NCBI GenBank assembly: GCA_024684395.1
Contig: JAIKWY010000147.1
Coordinates: 1-37,417, forward strand
Length of the DNA stretch: 37,417 bases
Reading direction: 5' to 3'
Source of the DNA: Oscillospiraceae bacterium
GTDB lineage: Bacteria > Bacillota > Clostridia > Oscillospirales > Ruminococcaceae
Under the pieces are notes generated by a model. The model worked only from the letters and a program-made list of their open reading frames with translations, was not told the DNA's origin and searched no databases. Positions 14,148 to 22,530 of the stretch are shown in pieces. Position numbers and translations under genes: made by a program. Every line of letters starts with the position of its first letter. Position 1 is the first letter of the stretch.

Positions 14148-16587
14148 CAGACAGATCACGATAACAGTCGGCGCATCGAGGAAGGCGACAGTCTGGAAGC
14201 CGGAGACGACTATGCTGTCGGCGTTTTATAACCGGCTCGGTAGCTTCTCCCGGAGTACAGAAACACTGACTCAATACCGGGAGATGAGTAAGGCAAAGCA
14301 GGACGAGCTGAAGGACGTCGGCGGTTTTGTCGCCGGCACGTTCCGGGGCGAGAAGCGCAGAGCCTGCGATGTAGTGGGGCGCGACGTGATCACGCTCGAC
14401 CTCGACAACATCCCCGCAGGGCAGACAGATGACATCCTGCAACGGCTGGACAGCCTGGGCGTCGGCTTCTGCGTATACTCCACACGAAAACATGCACCGG
14501 AGGCGCCCCGGCTGCGTGTGCTGCTGCCGCTGAGCCGGACGGTGACGGCGGACGAGTACGAGCCGATCGCCCGGAAGGCGGGGGAGATCATCGGGCGGGG
14601 AGCCCCCGCTGGCAGGTTGCTGCCCAATGCTGACGCAAAGGGCAGCATGATCGACCCGGTATCTTTCAGCGCTGCACAGATGATGTACTTCCCCTCATGC
14701 TGCGCAGACAGTCAGATCGTCTACACCTACGCCGACAAGCCGTTCGTGGATGCGGATGCGATGCTGGCGATGTATACGGACTGGCGGGACGTGACGCAGT
14801 GGCCGGGAATCACAGCGCAGACTGTGCCGAGAGGCAAGACACAGAAGGATCCGACCGAAAAGACCGGCGCTGTGGGGGCGTTCTGCCGGGTGTATGACGT
14901 TCCCGGTGCGATCGCTGCCTATCTGCCGGACAAATACACAGACGCAGGAGAGGGACGCTACACGTTCACAGGCGGCTCTACGACCGGCGGCGCTGTGCTG
15001 TACGAGGGCGGCAAGTTTCTGTTCTCGCATCATGCGACGGATCCGGCAAGCGGAAAGCTGTGCAATGCCTTCGACCTCGTTCGGCTGCATCTCTACGGCG
15101 CTCTGGATGAGGACGCAAAGCCGGACACCCCGACCAATAAGCTGCCGTCCTTCGTGGCTATGTGTCAGACTGCCGTGCAGGATACCGCAGTTGCCCAGCT
15201 GATGAATCAGGAACGGTATGCGCAGGCTGTGGAAATGTTCGGCGGTGAGCCCAATTCTGGACTGTCCGATTCCGCGCGGTCGGTCGATTGGATGAAACAG
15301 ATGAAGATCTCGCCGGAAACCGGAAAGCCCCTGAAAACCGTGGAGAACGTGCTGACGATTCTGGAGAACGATCCGCAGCTGCATGACATCGTGATCTTCG
15401 ACGAGTTCTCCAACCGGCTGTACGTCATGGGAAAGCTCCCGTGGGACAGCTCCGGAAAGCGCCGCGACTGGAAAGACGCTGATGATGCCGGACTGCGCTG
15501 CTATATGGAGAAGGTCTATAATATCACCGGCAAGGAGCGCATTACAGACGGGTTCCAGCTCTACTGCGAAATGCACAAGACCAATCTGGTGCAGGAGTTT
15601 CTGCGCGGTCTGCCTGCGTGGGACGGTGTTCACCGGCTGGATACGCTGTTCATCGACTACCTCGGCGGAGCGGATACGCCCTATACGAGAGCCGTTGCAC
15701 GGAAGAGCCTGTGCGCTGCGGTCGCCAGAGCGATGCAGCCGGGTGTCAAGTACGACACGATGCCGATTCTGGTCGGGGCGCAGGGCATCGGAAAGAGTAC
15801 CCTGCTGCGGTATCTGGGCGCCGACTGGTTCAACGACTCCCTCAGCACCTTCGAGGGCAAGGAAGCCTGCGAGATGATCCAGGGTTCGTGGCTGATCGAG
15901 CTGCAAGAGCTGAACGGCCTGAACAAATCCGAGGAGAATGCCGTCAAGCAGTTCCTCTCCAAGACGGACGACATCTACAGAGAGCCCTACGGCAGACGCA
16001 CAGGACGCTATCCGAGGCGGTGCGTATTCTTCGGCACGACCAACGACGACGAGTTCCTGCGGGACAAGACAGGCGCGCGGCGTTTCCTGCCGATCGACTG
16101 CATGATCCGGCAGCCGTCAAAGTCTGTTTTCAGCGATCTGCCGGGCGAAGTGCCACAGATCTGGGCGGAGGCGCTGCTCGCGTGGCGTATGGGCGAGGCG
16201 CTGTATCTGGAGAGCGCGGAGCTGGCGACGATGGCCAGAGAAGCGCAGGAGCAGCACGCAGTCCACTCAGCGAAGGAGGGCATCATCCGGGACTTCCTGG
16301 AGCGAGAGATCCCGGACAACTGGGAAAGACTTGACCTGGCGGCGCGGAAACGGTTCTGGGAAGGTTCGCTGAAACCGGTAGACTGCACTTACAAGAAGCG
16401 TGACAGGGTATGCGCAGTCGAGATCTGGTGCGAGGCGCTCGGCGGCGACGTCAGGTATTTCAGGCGGCAGGATGCGGCGGAGATCAACGGGATTCTGTCT
16501 CATTTGGAGGGGTGGAAAAGGTGCAAAAGTAACGTGAGGTTCGGCGCAATTTACGGGACGCAAAAAGGGTTCGTGCGTCAACCTTAA
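14137..16587 (+). CDS. Primase-helicase, VapE (virulence-associated E) family
   Basis: I choose TTG 14137 (816 residues) since GGGAGG lies eight bases upstream; TTG 14098 is in frame but lacks a site. About residues 60-215 look like an archaeo-eukaryotic-type primase region: D88-L-D90 in VITLDLD, then YSTRKHAPEAPRLRVLLPL. The C-terminal half is the VapE helicase: Walker A GAQGIGKST (about 547-555), a Walker-B-like WLIELQELN, then FFGTTNDDEFLRDKTGARRFLP. It primes and unwinds DNA for the family A polymerase. Position after polymerase and before the iteron region fits the replication module. VapE-like proteins are also found in phage satellites, but here it is clearly phage-embedded. Confidence 0.93.
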   Translation: MQFDRQITITVGASRKATVWKPETTMLSAFYNRLGSFSRSTETLTQYREMSKAKQDELKDVGGFVAGTFRGEKRRACDVVGRDVITLDLDNIPAGQTDDILQRLDSLGVGFCVYSTRKHAPEAPRLRVLLPLSRTVTADEYEPIARKAGEIIGRGAPAGRLLPNADAKGSMIDPVSFSAAQMMYFPSCCADSQIVYTYADKPFVDADAMLAMYTDWRDVTQWPGITAQTVPRGKTQKDPTEKTGAVGAFCRVYDVPGAIAAYLPDKYTDAGEGRYTFTGGSTTGGAVLYEGGKFLFSHHATDPASGKLCNAFDLVRLHLYGALDEDAKPDTPTNKLPSFVAMCQTAVQDTAVAQLMNQERYAQAVEMFGGEPNSGLSDSARSVDWMKQMKISPETGKPLKTVENVLTILENDPQLHDIVIFDEFSNRLYVMGKLPWDSSGKRRDWKDADDAGLRCYMEKVYNITGKERITDGFQLYCEMHKTNLVQEFLRGLPAWDGVHRLDTLFIDYLGGADTPYTRAVARKSLCAAVARAMQPGVKYDTMPILVGAQGIGKSTLLRYLGADWFNDSLSTFEGKEACEMIQGSWLIELQELNGLNKSEENAVKQFLSKTDDIYREPYGRRTGRYPRRCVFFGTTNDDEFLRDKTGARRFLPIDCMIRQPSKSVFSDLPGEVPQIWAEALLAWRMGEALYLESAELATMAREAQEQHAVHSAKEGIIRDFLEREIPDNWERLDLAARKRFWEGSLKPVDCTYKKRDRVCAVEIWCEALGGDVRYFRRQDAAEINGILSHLEGWKRCKSNVRFGAIYGTQKGFVRQP

Positions 16588-16595
16588 CGGAACTT

Positions 16596-16810
16596 TGTCA
16601 ACTATTAACAATTTATTCAAAGTTGACAAGTTGACAGGAAAGTTGACAGGAAAGTTGACAGGAAATTCCCAAAATTACGCTGTGTTTTACAGTTTGTCAA
16701 CTTTGTCAACTTCATTTATAAAAATTATAAAAACAAAGGGAGTAGAGAGAATATAAAACGCCTGACGCACCTGTTTTAAGTATATATACGCATATAGGCG
16801 CAAGTTGACA
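16596..16810. repeat. Iteron-like TTGACA repeats and AT-rich stretch, possible origin
   Basis: This 233-base gap carries eight TTGACA copies. Five are on plus (16623, 16631, 16643, 16655, 16805) and three on minus (TGTCAA at 16596, 16695, 16704). Three perfect tandem 12-mers, GTTGACAGGAAA, fill 16630-16665. An AT-rich stretch (16710-16735) follows. Iterons next to an AT-rich segment between primase-helicase and nuclease genes resemble a phage replication origin. TTGACA is also the -35 consensus, so regulated promoters are the alternative; I see no well-placed -10 for most copies. Confidence 0.6.
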
Positions 16811-16820
16811 GGAGGTAAAT

Positions 16821-17108
16821 ATGGAATCTGAGAAAGACACAGAACGGTACCTGAACAGACAGGTCAAAGCACTCGGCGGCAGGTCATACAAGTGGGTTTC
16901 GCCGGGATGCAGTGGCGTTCCGGACAGGATCGTCGTGCTACCGGGAGGACGGGTCGTCTTTGTCGAACTGAAATCCGAGGGCAAGACCTCGACCGGTCAG
17001 CAGAAGAAACGGCAGGCAGAGCTCCGGGCACTGGGCTGCACCGTCTACGCCGATATCGACACCAAGGAGAAAGTGAGGAAGATGCTGCGTGAAGTTTTCG
17101 CCACATGA
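16821..17108 (+). CDS. VRR-NUC domain nuclease
   Basis: 95 residues, a stand-alone VRR-NUC (PD-(D/E)XK superfamily) domain as found in many phages and fused to FAN1 in eukaryotes. Visible marks are an N-terminal acidic helix, G32-V-P-D35 (GVPDRIVVLPGG), E49-x-K51 (VFVELKSEG) and Q60 in the next helix. The family cuts branched DNA such as Holliday junctions or flaps. RBS AGGAGGTAAAT, itself preceded by the last TTGACA iteron. It overlaps the SNF2 helicase by 20 bases, so the two are likely made together. Confidence 0.93.
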   Translation: MESEKDTERYLNRQVKALGGRSYKWVSPGCSGVPDRIVVLPGGRVVFVELKSEGKTSTGQQKKRQAELRALGCTVYADIDTKEKVRKMLREVFAT

Positions 17109-18462
17109 GTACCAGCGTTACTGCATCGGGCGCATCCTCGACACACCGATGCTGGGGCTGTTTCTCGACATGGGTCTGGGCAAGACTGTGATCACCCTGA
17201 CGGCGATCAATGAGCTGATCTACAACCGGTTCGCAGTGCGGCGGGTGCTGATCATCGCCCCGAAGAAGGTCGCCGAGGCAACGTGGAGCGCCGAGGCGGA
17301 GAAGTGGGAGCACCTGAGGCACCTGCGGTTCAGCCTGATCCTCGGACCCGAGCAGCGGCGCATCCGGGCTGTGTGTGCAAACGCCGACGTCTACGTGATC
17401 AACCGGGAGAACGTCGTCTGGCTGGTGGACTACCTGCGGAACGGCTGGCGGTTCGATATGGTCGTGATCGACGAGAGCAGCAGCTTCAAGTCCCACCGTG
17501 CGAAGCGGTTCAAGTCCCTGACGTGGATCCGGCCGCACGTCCGCCGTCTGGTCGAGCTGACCGGAACGCCTGCCCCGAACAGCCTCGCCGATCTCTGGGC
17601 GCAGCTCTATCTGCTGGACGAGGGCGCAAGGCTCGGGCGGAACATCACGGCATTCCGGGAGAGCTTCTTCCGGGCGAACACCCACGGCGGGCATTTTACC
17701 ACATACGAGGAGACGGACGGTGCAGCGCAGGAGATCCAGCAGCGGATCAGCGACATCTGCATCAGCATGAAGGCGGAAGACTATCTGCAACTGCCGGATC
17801 TGGTGTTTGACGTGGTGCCTGTCGTGCTGGATCCGAAGGCACAGAAGGCGTACAACGAGATGGAGCGGGAGATGCTGCTGCAAATTGACGAGGAGGTTAT
17901 TGACGCAGGCAGCGCCGCTGCCCTGAGCAATAAGCTGCTGCAACTGTGCAACGGGGCGGTATACACCGGGACGGGCGCAGAGTGGGTCAAGCTGCACGAC
18001 TGCAAGCTGGAAGCGTTCCTGGAGCTGATCGAGCGCCTGAACGGTCAGCCGGCGCTGGTGTTCTATAATTTCCGGCACGACCGGGACCGGCTGCTGGAGG
18101 TGCTGGGCAAGAAACGGGTGCGCATCCTGCAAACCAAGGAAGACGCAGACGCCTGGAACCACCGGGAGCTCGATGTGCTGCTGGCGCACCCTGCGTCCTG
18201 CGCCTACGGGCTCAACCTACAGCATGGCGGGAACCATGTGATCTGGTTCGGGCTGAACTGGTCGTTGGAGCTGTTCCTGCAAGCGAACAAGCGCCTGCAC
18301 CGACAGGGTCAGACCTCGAACGTATTCGTGCATGAGCTGGCAGTCCAGAACAGCCGGGACACGGACGTTATCGCAGCGTTGCAGGACAAGGATGCCACGC
18401 AGGATGCACTGATCGAGAGCCTGAAAGTCAGAATCAAACGAATCAAGGAGGAAAACAGATGA
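17089..18462 (+). CDS. SNF2-family DEAD-like helicase
   Basis: 457 residues starting at GTG 17089 after GAGGAAG. Motifs: Walker A D27-MGLGKT-T33, motif Ia LIIAPKKV, motif II D128-E-S-S131 (the DESS form), motif III LTGTPAPN (157-164), and motif VI QANKRLHRQGQ (398-408) in the second RecA domain. This is the short phage SNF2-like translocase usually paired with VRR-NUC, as here. The likely role is fork remodelling or strand exchange during replication and recombination. No extra domains are present. Confidence 0.95.
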   Translation: MKFSPHEYQRYCIGRILDTPMLGLFLDMGLGKTVITLTAINELIYNRFAVRRVLIIAPKKVAEATWSAEAEKWEHLRHLRFSLILGPEQRRIRAVCANADVYVINRENVVWLVDYLRNGWRFDMVVIDESSSFKSHRAKRFKSLTWIRPHVRRLVELTGTPAPNSLADLWAQLYLLDEGARLGRNITAFRESFFRANTHGGHFTTYEETDGAAQEIQQRISDICISMKAEDYLQLPDLVFDVVPVVLDPKAQKAYNEMEREMLLQIDEEVIDAGSAAALSNKLLQLCNGAVYTGTGAEWVKLHDCKLEAFLELIERLNGQPALVFYNFRHDRDRLLEVLGKKRVRILQTKEDADAWNHRELDVLLAHPASCAYGLNLQHGGNHVIWFGLNWSLELFLQANKRLHRQGQTSNVFVHELAVQNSRDTDVIAALQDKDATQDALIESLKVRIKRIKEENR

Positions 18463-18896
18463 TCATCACAATCTACTACGGCGATACCAGCTGGGACAAA
18501 GACGCCCCGCACGGCACTATGCGCATCGACCCCGCAGTCTGGCTGCGGGAGAAGGGCGGCGTCCGGGATTTCCGGAAGATCCTCAGGCTGTGCAAGGAGA
18601 GCGACACGGACCACGAGACCTACACGCTGAGCGAATGGAAGCATTTCCTGGAGGCAGAGCCCGCCCGCATCAAGCAGGAAGCGTTGGAGACTGCCAGAGA
18701 GTACAACCGGTCACGGGATCACATCGAGCACCTGTACGACGATCCGGGGAAGCCGGTGGAGGCAAAGCGGGAGGATCTCAAACAGATGCGGCAGGAGCTC
18801 CGGGAGCTGAAAGCCAGATACGAACGCAAGATGAAGCAGCTGGCCAAGGCGCTGGAGCAGGTCAGGGTGCTGATGGAGGAGGTGGGGAAGGCATGA
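18459..18896 (+). CDS. Unknown coiled-coil protein
   Basis: 145 residues, start in overlap with the helicase stop after AAGGAGGAAAAC. The N-terminal 65 residues look globular (MIITIYYGDTSWDKDAP...). From about 85 to 140 there is a long charged coiled coil (KREDLKQMRQELRELKARYE). I do not know the family. Coupling with the SNF2 gene suggests a partner, but this is weak. Confidence 0.75.
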   Translation: MIITIYYGDTSWDKDAPHGTMRIDPAVWLREKGGVRDFRKILRLCKESDTDHETYTLSEWKHFLEAEPARIKQEALETAREYNRSRDHIEHLYDDPGKPVEAKREDLKQMRQELRELKARYERKMKQLAKALEQVRVLMEEVGKA

Positions 18897-19096
18897 GCGG
18901 AAGACTGATCGAACGCAACGGACGACCGCAGGACGGCGATATTGCCTCTACTGAGCACTACGGGCGTGTAGAGCTCGTCGGGAGGTTTGAGGCATCCTAC
19001 GAGACTGTATGGGTCGTCCGCACATGGATCGAAGGCAAGCTGGAGCTCGTCATGGAGGATGAACTCAGCGATGTCGGTTACTATGTCCACGATTGA
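18893..19096 (+). CDS. Unknown small protein
   Basis: 67 residues from ATG 18893, overlapping the previous stop (ATGA), after GGAGGTGGGG. Beta-rich pattern (GRVELVGRFEASYETVWVVR). A longer in-frame reading upstream is only the shadow of the coiled-coil gene. No family recognised. Confidence 0.7.
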   Translation: MSGRLIERNGRPQDGDIASTEHYGRVELVGRFEASYETVWVVRTWIEGKLELVMEDELSDVGYYVHD

Positions 19097-19113
19097 GAGG
19101 AGGCGGAGAAGGC

Positions 19114-19482
19114 GTGAGAAAGATCGACGCTGATGCCTTACAGAAGGTAATGGAGTCCGTGACAAATGATCCGACCTGTCCGATGCACATTGCGGCGACC
19201 ATCGACCAGATTATAGACTGTGCGCCTACTGTTGACGACTGGATCCCGTGCCGCGAGAGAATGCCGGATTGCGGGGGCGTATACATCGCAGGCAGTGAAT
19301 TTGTCACTGGAGTGGTAGAATATAGCGAACGCGCAGCCGCCGAGGGGCAATTCCCATTTGGTCACGTTAATTACTATACAGACGAAGACGGGGGAAGGAA
19401 AGCTGAGTGGGTAGAGTGTAAATGGGTAACGCACTGGGCGCCTTTTCCGGATTTTCCAAAGGAGGATCACTATGCTGGGTAA
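19114..19482 (+). CDS. DUF551-domain protein
   Basis: 122 residues from GTG 19114 (AGAGGAGGCGGAG upstream). The C-terminal part has the DUF551 pattern: WIPCRERMPDCGGVY... at about residues 43-57 and VTHWAPFPDFP near the end. DUF551 proteins are common in phages and have no known function. The N-terminal helix, VRKIDADALQKVMES, resembles a short dimerisation helix seen in many of these proteins. Overlaps the next gene by 11 bases. Confidence 0.8.
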   Translation: MRKIDADALQKVMESVTNDPTCPMHIAATIDQIIDCAPTVDDWIPCRERMPDCGGVYIAGSEFVTGVVEYSERAAAEGQFPFGHVNYYTDEDGGRKAEWVECKWVTHWAPFPDFPKEDHYAG

Positions 19483-19675
19483 ATGCATTTTGTCAGCCCC
19501 CACGCACGACAAGCTGGAGAAGCTGATCAACGAGTATTACTGTTCGGAAAATTACCGCATTGACGGTAATCTGGTGTTCAACACCAAGACATTCAGGCAT
19601 CTGGATGACGTGTATGTCGTTTGCCTCAAAAACGGTCGCTGGCAAATGAGGAGGCGAGAGAAGGATGAGCGCTAA
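19472..19675 (+). CDS. Unknown small protein
   Basis: 67 residues with AAGGAGGATCACT upstream. It has an aromatic centre (INEYYCSENYRI) and a very basic C-terminus (WQMRRREKDER). No family recognised. It sits in a run of short overlapping genes before the late regulator. Confidence 0.65.
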   Translation: MLGKCILSAPTHDKLEKLINEYYCSENYRIDGNLVFNTKTFRHLDDVYVVCLKNGRWQMRRREKDER

Positions 19676-19877
19676 GCCCCAAGCCCCATGCGGCAAAGTA
19701 TGCGACAGCAGAGCACCCGCCTGTCAGACCACCTGCGCACGCTGGAAGGCATACGAGGCAGAGCGGGAGGAGTACTACCGGGAGCAGAAACGGCTGCACG
19801 CAGTAGCGGAAATCGAGTACGACCTGCGGGATCGGGAGAAACGCCGGATAAGACAAAGCCTGAAACGGAGGAAATGA
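19665..19877 (+). CDS. Cys-rich small protein, probable metal binder
   Basis: 70 residues. The N-terminus has a four-cysteine pattern, CGKVCDSRAPACQTTC (C9, C13, C20, C24), typical of a small phage protein family that likely binds zinc. It is followed by a charged helix rich in Y, R and E, ending RRIRQSLKRRK. Overlaps both neighbours; RBS GAGGCGAGAGAAGG. Confidence 0.75.
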   Translation: MSAKPQAPCGKVCDSRAPACQTTCARWKAYEAEREEYYREQKRLHAVAEIEYDLRDREKRRIRQSLKRRK

Positions 19878-20077
19878 TGAAAGAAATTGACAAGGAACGC
19901 CTCCTCCGCCACATCGCCAAGTCAGACCTGACAGCAGTCGAGAAGCGGTATCTGGAGGGGCTGGTGTTACAGGATCAAAGAACCTCTGCTATAGATCCAG
20001 ACGATACCGAGATCAGAAAGATGACAGATGCCGCATTGCTGGCAGCGATGACAGGAGGTGCCGATGATGTGGACTGA
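19874..20077 (+). CDS. Unknown small helical protein
   Basis: 67 residues from ATG 19874, which overlaps the previous stop; ATG 19877 is equally possible. CGGAGGAA precedes it. Helical and charged (MKEIDKERLLRHIAKSDLTA). No known domain. Overlaps the following Cys-rich gene. Confidence 0.65.
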   Translation: MMKEIDKERLLRHIAKSDLTAVEKRYLEGLVLQDQRTSAIDPDDTEIRKMTDAALLAAMTGGADDVD

Positions 20078-20264
20078 CTTCACAGCATCCATCAAGTGCC
20101 CCCGAGGCGACTGCCTGCATACCAAGTGCGCAGCAGATGAGCCACCGTGCAGCGGATGCACATGCAACCAATTCGCAGAGATCCCCGGCAGGACGTTCCG
20201 GTATCAGCCGAAGAACCTGCCGGCCGTCAGGAAGGAGGAGAAACGTGACAGCAGAACAGATTGA
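20064..20264 (+). CDS. Cys-rich small protein
   Basis: 66 residues from ATG 20064, five bases after AGGAGG; GTG 20058 is in frame but overlaps the RBS. Five cysteines in CPRGDCLHTKC and CSGCTC suggest a zinc-binding knuckle. Basic C-terminus. Ends inside the start of the sigma-like regulator. Confidence 0.65.
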   Translation: MMWTDFTASIKCPRGDCLHTKCAADEPPCSGCTCNQFAEIPGRTFRYQPKNLPAVRKEEKRDSRTD

Positions 20265-20679
20265 ACGGATCCGCTGGCTCAACCGGGCATTCCATGCCGA
20301 GAAGGCTGCCAAGGCATGGCTGGCAAAGCTGGAGCGGGACAGGAGTCTCGCCGAGCGGATCACACACGGAGCAGGCAGCTCGGGCGGTACGCCATCCGGC
20401 AACAGCACAGAGGACGCCCTGATCAGGCTGGCGACCACGGAGCAGGAGACACAACAGCGCCTTCGTGAGCTGGCGGCCATCCGGGAGGAGATCACGCAGG
20501 CGATCGCAGCGGTGGACGACTATGATATGCAGGCGATCCTCGTGCGGCACTATCTGGCGTATGAGACGTTTGAGACGATCGCCGAGAAGATGCACTACAG
20601 CGAACGCACCGTTCGCCGGAAGCATCTGCTGGCGTTGCAGAAGATTGTCCTTGATTGTCCGGTTGATTCTGTGATATAA
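20245..20679 (+). CDS. Sigma region 4-like late regulator (DUF1492/ArpU type)
   Basis: 144 residues from GTG 20245 after AAGGAGGAGAAAC. Residues about 1-90 are a charged helical region (RIRWLNRAFHAEKAAKAWLA). The C-terminal 55 residues are a sigma-70 region-4-like HTH: ILVRHYLAYETFETIAEKMH then YSERTVRRKHLLALQKI. Proteins of this DUF1492/ArpU kind lie just before the terminase in many Gram-positive phages and are thought to switch on late genes. The stop codon overlaps the -10 box of the promoter that begins the late region, so it is the natural candidate activator. Confidence 0.85.
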   Translation: MTAEQIERIRWLNRAFHAEKAAKAWLAKLERDRSLAERITHGAGSSGGTPSGNSTEDALIRLATTEQETQQRLRELAAIREEITQAIAAVDDYDMQAILVRHYLAYETFETIAEKMHYSERTVRRKHLLALQKIVLDCPVDSVI

Positions 20680-20680
20680 T
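20651..20680 (+). promoter_or_regulatory. Candidate late promoter
   Basis: TTGATT (20651-20656) and TATAAT (20675-20680) with an 18-base spacer and a TGA extended -10 (20672-20674). Expected start about 20687. It lies at the 3' end of the sigma-like gene and directly before the structured leader. Confidence 0.65.
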
Positions 20681-20686
20681 TAAACT

Positions 20687-20841
20687 GCAAGAAAAGCGGC
20701 GGGGACAACCGCAAAGGCGCTTTCCGGGGGTTCTGCTATGGGGGCTCTCGGTTGCCTTCCCCGCAGCTCCTCCTTGCGAGTAGCCATATTGCAGTGAGAC
20801 CCTTTCTCACATGAGCACCTGATGCACGTCAGGTGCTTTTG
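20687..20841 (+). ncRNA. Structured leader RNA before the terminase
   Basis: About 155 bases between promoter and small terminase gene can fold strongly. The outer stem pairs GCGGGGA (20699-20705) with TCCCCGC (20758-20764). After a three-base bulge the inner stem CAACCG (20706-20711) pairs with CGGTTG (20749-20754). Within it AAAG-GCG-CTTT (20713-20723) makes a small hairpin. A second hairpin, GTGAGA/TCTCAC, lies at 20794-20810, and a terminator-like hairpin ends it. I do not recognise a known RNA family. It could be a small RNA, an antitermination leader, or overlap a cos site. Confidence 0.55.
20814..20840 (+). terminator. Terminator-like hairpin before the terminase
   Basis: AGCACCTGA (20814-20822) pairs with TCAGGTGCT (20829-20837) around a six-base loop, followed by TTT. 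The T run is short, so termination may be partial and allow regulated read-through into the terminase genes. Confidence 0.7.
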
Positions 20842-20873
20842 TGTTGCCCATTTCACAGAGAGGCGGTGAGAGT

Positions 20874-21257
20874 ATGCCAAAACTGACCAACAAGCAAAAG
20901 CGGTTCTGCGAGGAGTACCTCATCGACCTGAACGCAACGCAGGCGGCGATAAGAGCGGGGTACAATCCTAAGACAGCACGGTCGCAAGGGCAGCGAATGT
21001 TGACAAAAGTTGACATAGTGCTGTATTTGCAGAGACTTCGGGAGGAGCAATCCGAACGCACCAGCATAACTGCTGACACAGTATTGACTGAACTGCAGCG
21101 GATCGCTCTTTCCGACGTAAAGATCACCGGCAAGGAAAAGATCAAGGCGCTCGAGCTGCTGGGCAAGCATCTAGGGCTGTTCCAGAACGGCGCCGACAAC
21201 TCCGCAGCGCTGGAGAAGCTCGACGAAGTACTCGGCAAGATCGGGGGCAGCTTCTGA
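20874..21257 (+). CDS. terS: Small terminase subunit
   Basis: 127 residues from ATG 20874; the AGAGGCGGTGAGAGT site decides this start over an in-frame ATG at 20841 that lies in the terminator. LTNKQKRFCEEYLIDLNATQ then AAIRAGYNPKTARSQGQRML is the Terminase_2 DNA-binding signature. The C-terminal half oligomerises and contacts the large subunit. It recognises the packaging site, which may lie in the structured segment upstream. The stop overlaps the terL start (TGATG). Confidence 0.95.
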   Translation: MPKLTNKQKRFCEEYLIDLNATQAAIRAGYNPKTARSQGQRMLTKVDIVLYLQRLREEQSERTSITADTVLTELQRIALSDVKITGKEKIKALELLGKHLGLFQNGADNSAALEKLDEVLGKIGGSF

Positions 21258-22519
21258 TGCCGTTTTCCGCAAAGCAGCAGGAGTATTTTGACAAGGCTGT
21301 CCACCGGTGGAACATCAAGACGGGGGCGACCCGTTCCGGCAAGACCTACATGGACTACTTCGTGATCCCGAAGCGGATCCGGGCAGTCAAGGGGCTCGAT
21401 GGGCTGAACATCATGCTGGGGCACACGCAGGGCACCCTCAAACGCAACGTGATCGCACCGTTGCAGACGATCTGGGGCACGACTCTCGTCACCAGCATCA
21501 ACGGCGAGAACATCTCGCATATGTTCGGCGAGCCGGTCTACTGCCTTGGCGCCGACAAGATCACAGCCGAGGACAAGATCCGTGGTATGTCGGTCAAATA
21601 CTGCTACGGCGATGAGGTCGTGACGTGGCATGAGGATGTGTTCAACATGCTCAAATCCCGACTCGACAAGCCGTACAGCCGTTTCGACGGCACCTGCAAC
21701 CCGGACAACCCGCAGCACTGGTTCCACAAGTTTCTCTACGAGTCCGATGCAGACAAGTTCGTGCAGGAGTATACGCTGTACGACAACCCGTTTCTGGATC
21801 CCGAAGTGCGGCAGGCGATGGAGAACGAGTACCGGGGGACAGTCTACTTTGACCGCTTTATCCTCGGACACTGGGTAGCCGCCGAGGGTCTGATCTATAG
21901 ACGGTTTGCAGATGATCTCCGCTCTGGCAAGGTGATGCAGCTCACGGACAGGCCGCAGGTCTCGCACATCAACATCGGCGTGGACTTCGGCGGCAGCGGG
22001 TCGGCGCATACGTTTGTTGCGACCGGCACGGATCGCAGCTTCCAGCACCTGTATGCTCTGCTCTCCGAGCGGATCGCCTGTCAGGATGCACACGGGCAGC
22101 AGATCAGCATCGACCCCGAGCAGCTCGGCATGATGTTCTGCGACTTCGTGCGCCGGGTCATGGTGCTGTATGCTCCGCCGGATGCGGTGTACTGCGACAG
22201 CGCCGAGCAGACCCTGATCCTCGGTCTGAAATCCACAGCCCGGAAACAGGGGCTCGGCTGGCTGCGGATCATGAACTCGGCGAAGCTGCCGATCATCGAC
22301 CGCATCAGAGCAACGCAGCGTCTGATCGGGCAGGGGCGTTTCCATGTCATGGCGACCGGGTGCGAGAGTCTGACCGAGGCACTCTCTACGGCGCTCTGGA
22401 ACCCCAAGAACAAGACCGATGACGAACGCCTTGACAACGGCACGACCGACATTGACACACTCGATGCATTTGAGTACAGCTTCGAGCGTGATATTTCAAA
22501 ACTGATCCGATTCGAGTAG
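21257..22519 (+). CDS. terL: Large terminase subunit
   Basis: 420 residues; ATPase and nuclease of the DNA-packaging motor. Walker A GATRSGKT (23-30), Walker B YGDE (D119, E120) and CNPDNPQHW (147-155) are in the ATPase domain. The RNase H-like nuclease begins with VDFGGSGSAHTF (D243). This is a PBSX/Terminase_3-like large subunit of normal length. It is coupled to terS by TGATG and followed by the portal gene after 11 bases. Confidence 0.97.
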   Translation: MPFSAKQQEYFDKAVHRWNIKTGATRSGKTYMDYFVIPKRIRAVKGLDGLNIMLGHTQGTLKRNVIAPLQTIWGTTLVTSINGENISHMFGEPVYCLGADKITAEDKIRGMSVKYCYGDEVVTWHEDVFNMLKSRLDKPYSRFDGTCNPDNPQHWFHKFLYESDADKFVQEYTLYDNPFLDPEVRQAMENEYRGTVYFDRFILGHWVAAEGLIYRRFADDLRSGKVMQLTDRPQVSHINIGVDFGGSGSAHTFVATGTDRSFQHLYALLSERIACQDAHGQQISIDPEQLGMMFCDFVRRVMVLYAPPDAVYCDSAEQTLILGLKSTARKQGLGWLRIMNSAKLPIIDRIRATQRLIGQGRFHVMATGCESLTEALSTALWNPKNKTDDERLDNGTTDIDTLDAFEYSFERDISKLIRFE

Positions 22520-22530
22520 GAGGTGATGCA

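Noticed and set aside
15618-16334. A 238-residue frame inside the primase-helicase gene
   Set aside because: The in-phase VapE frame carries Walker motifs; the other is R/G/A-rich noise without an RBS.
16630-16665. A set of tandem promoters
   Set aside because: Each TTGACA lacks a well-placed TATAAT at 16-18 bases, so the tandem units fit iterons better than promoters.
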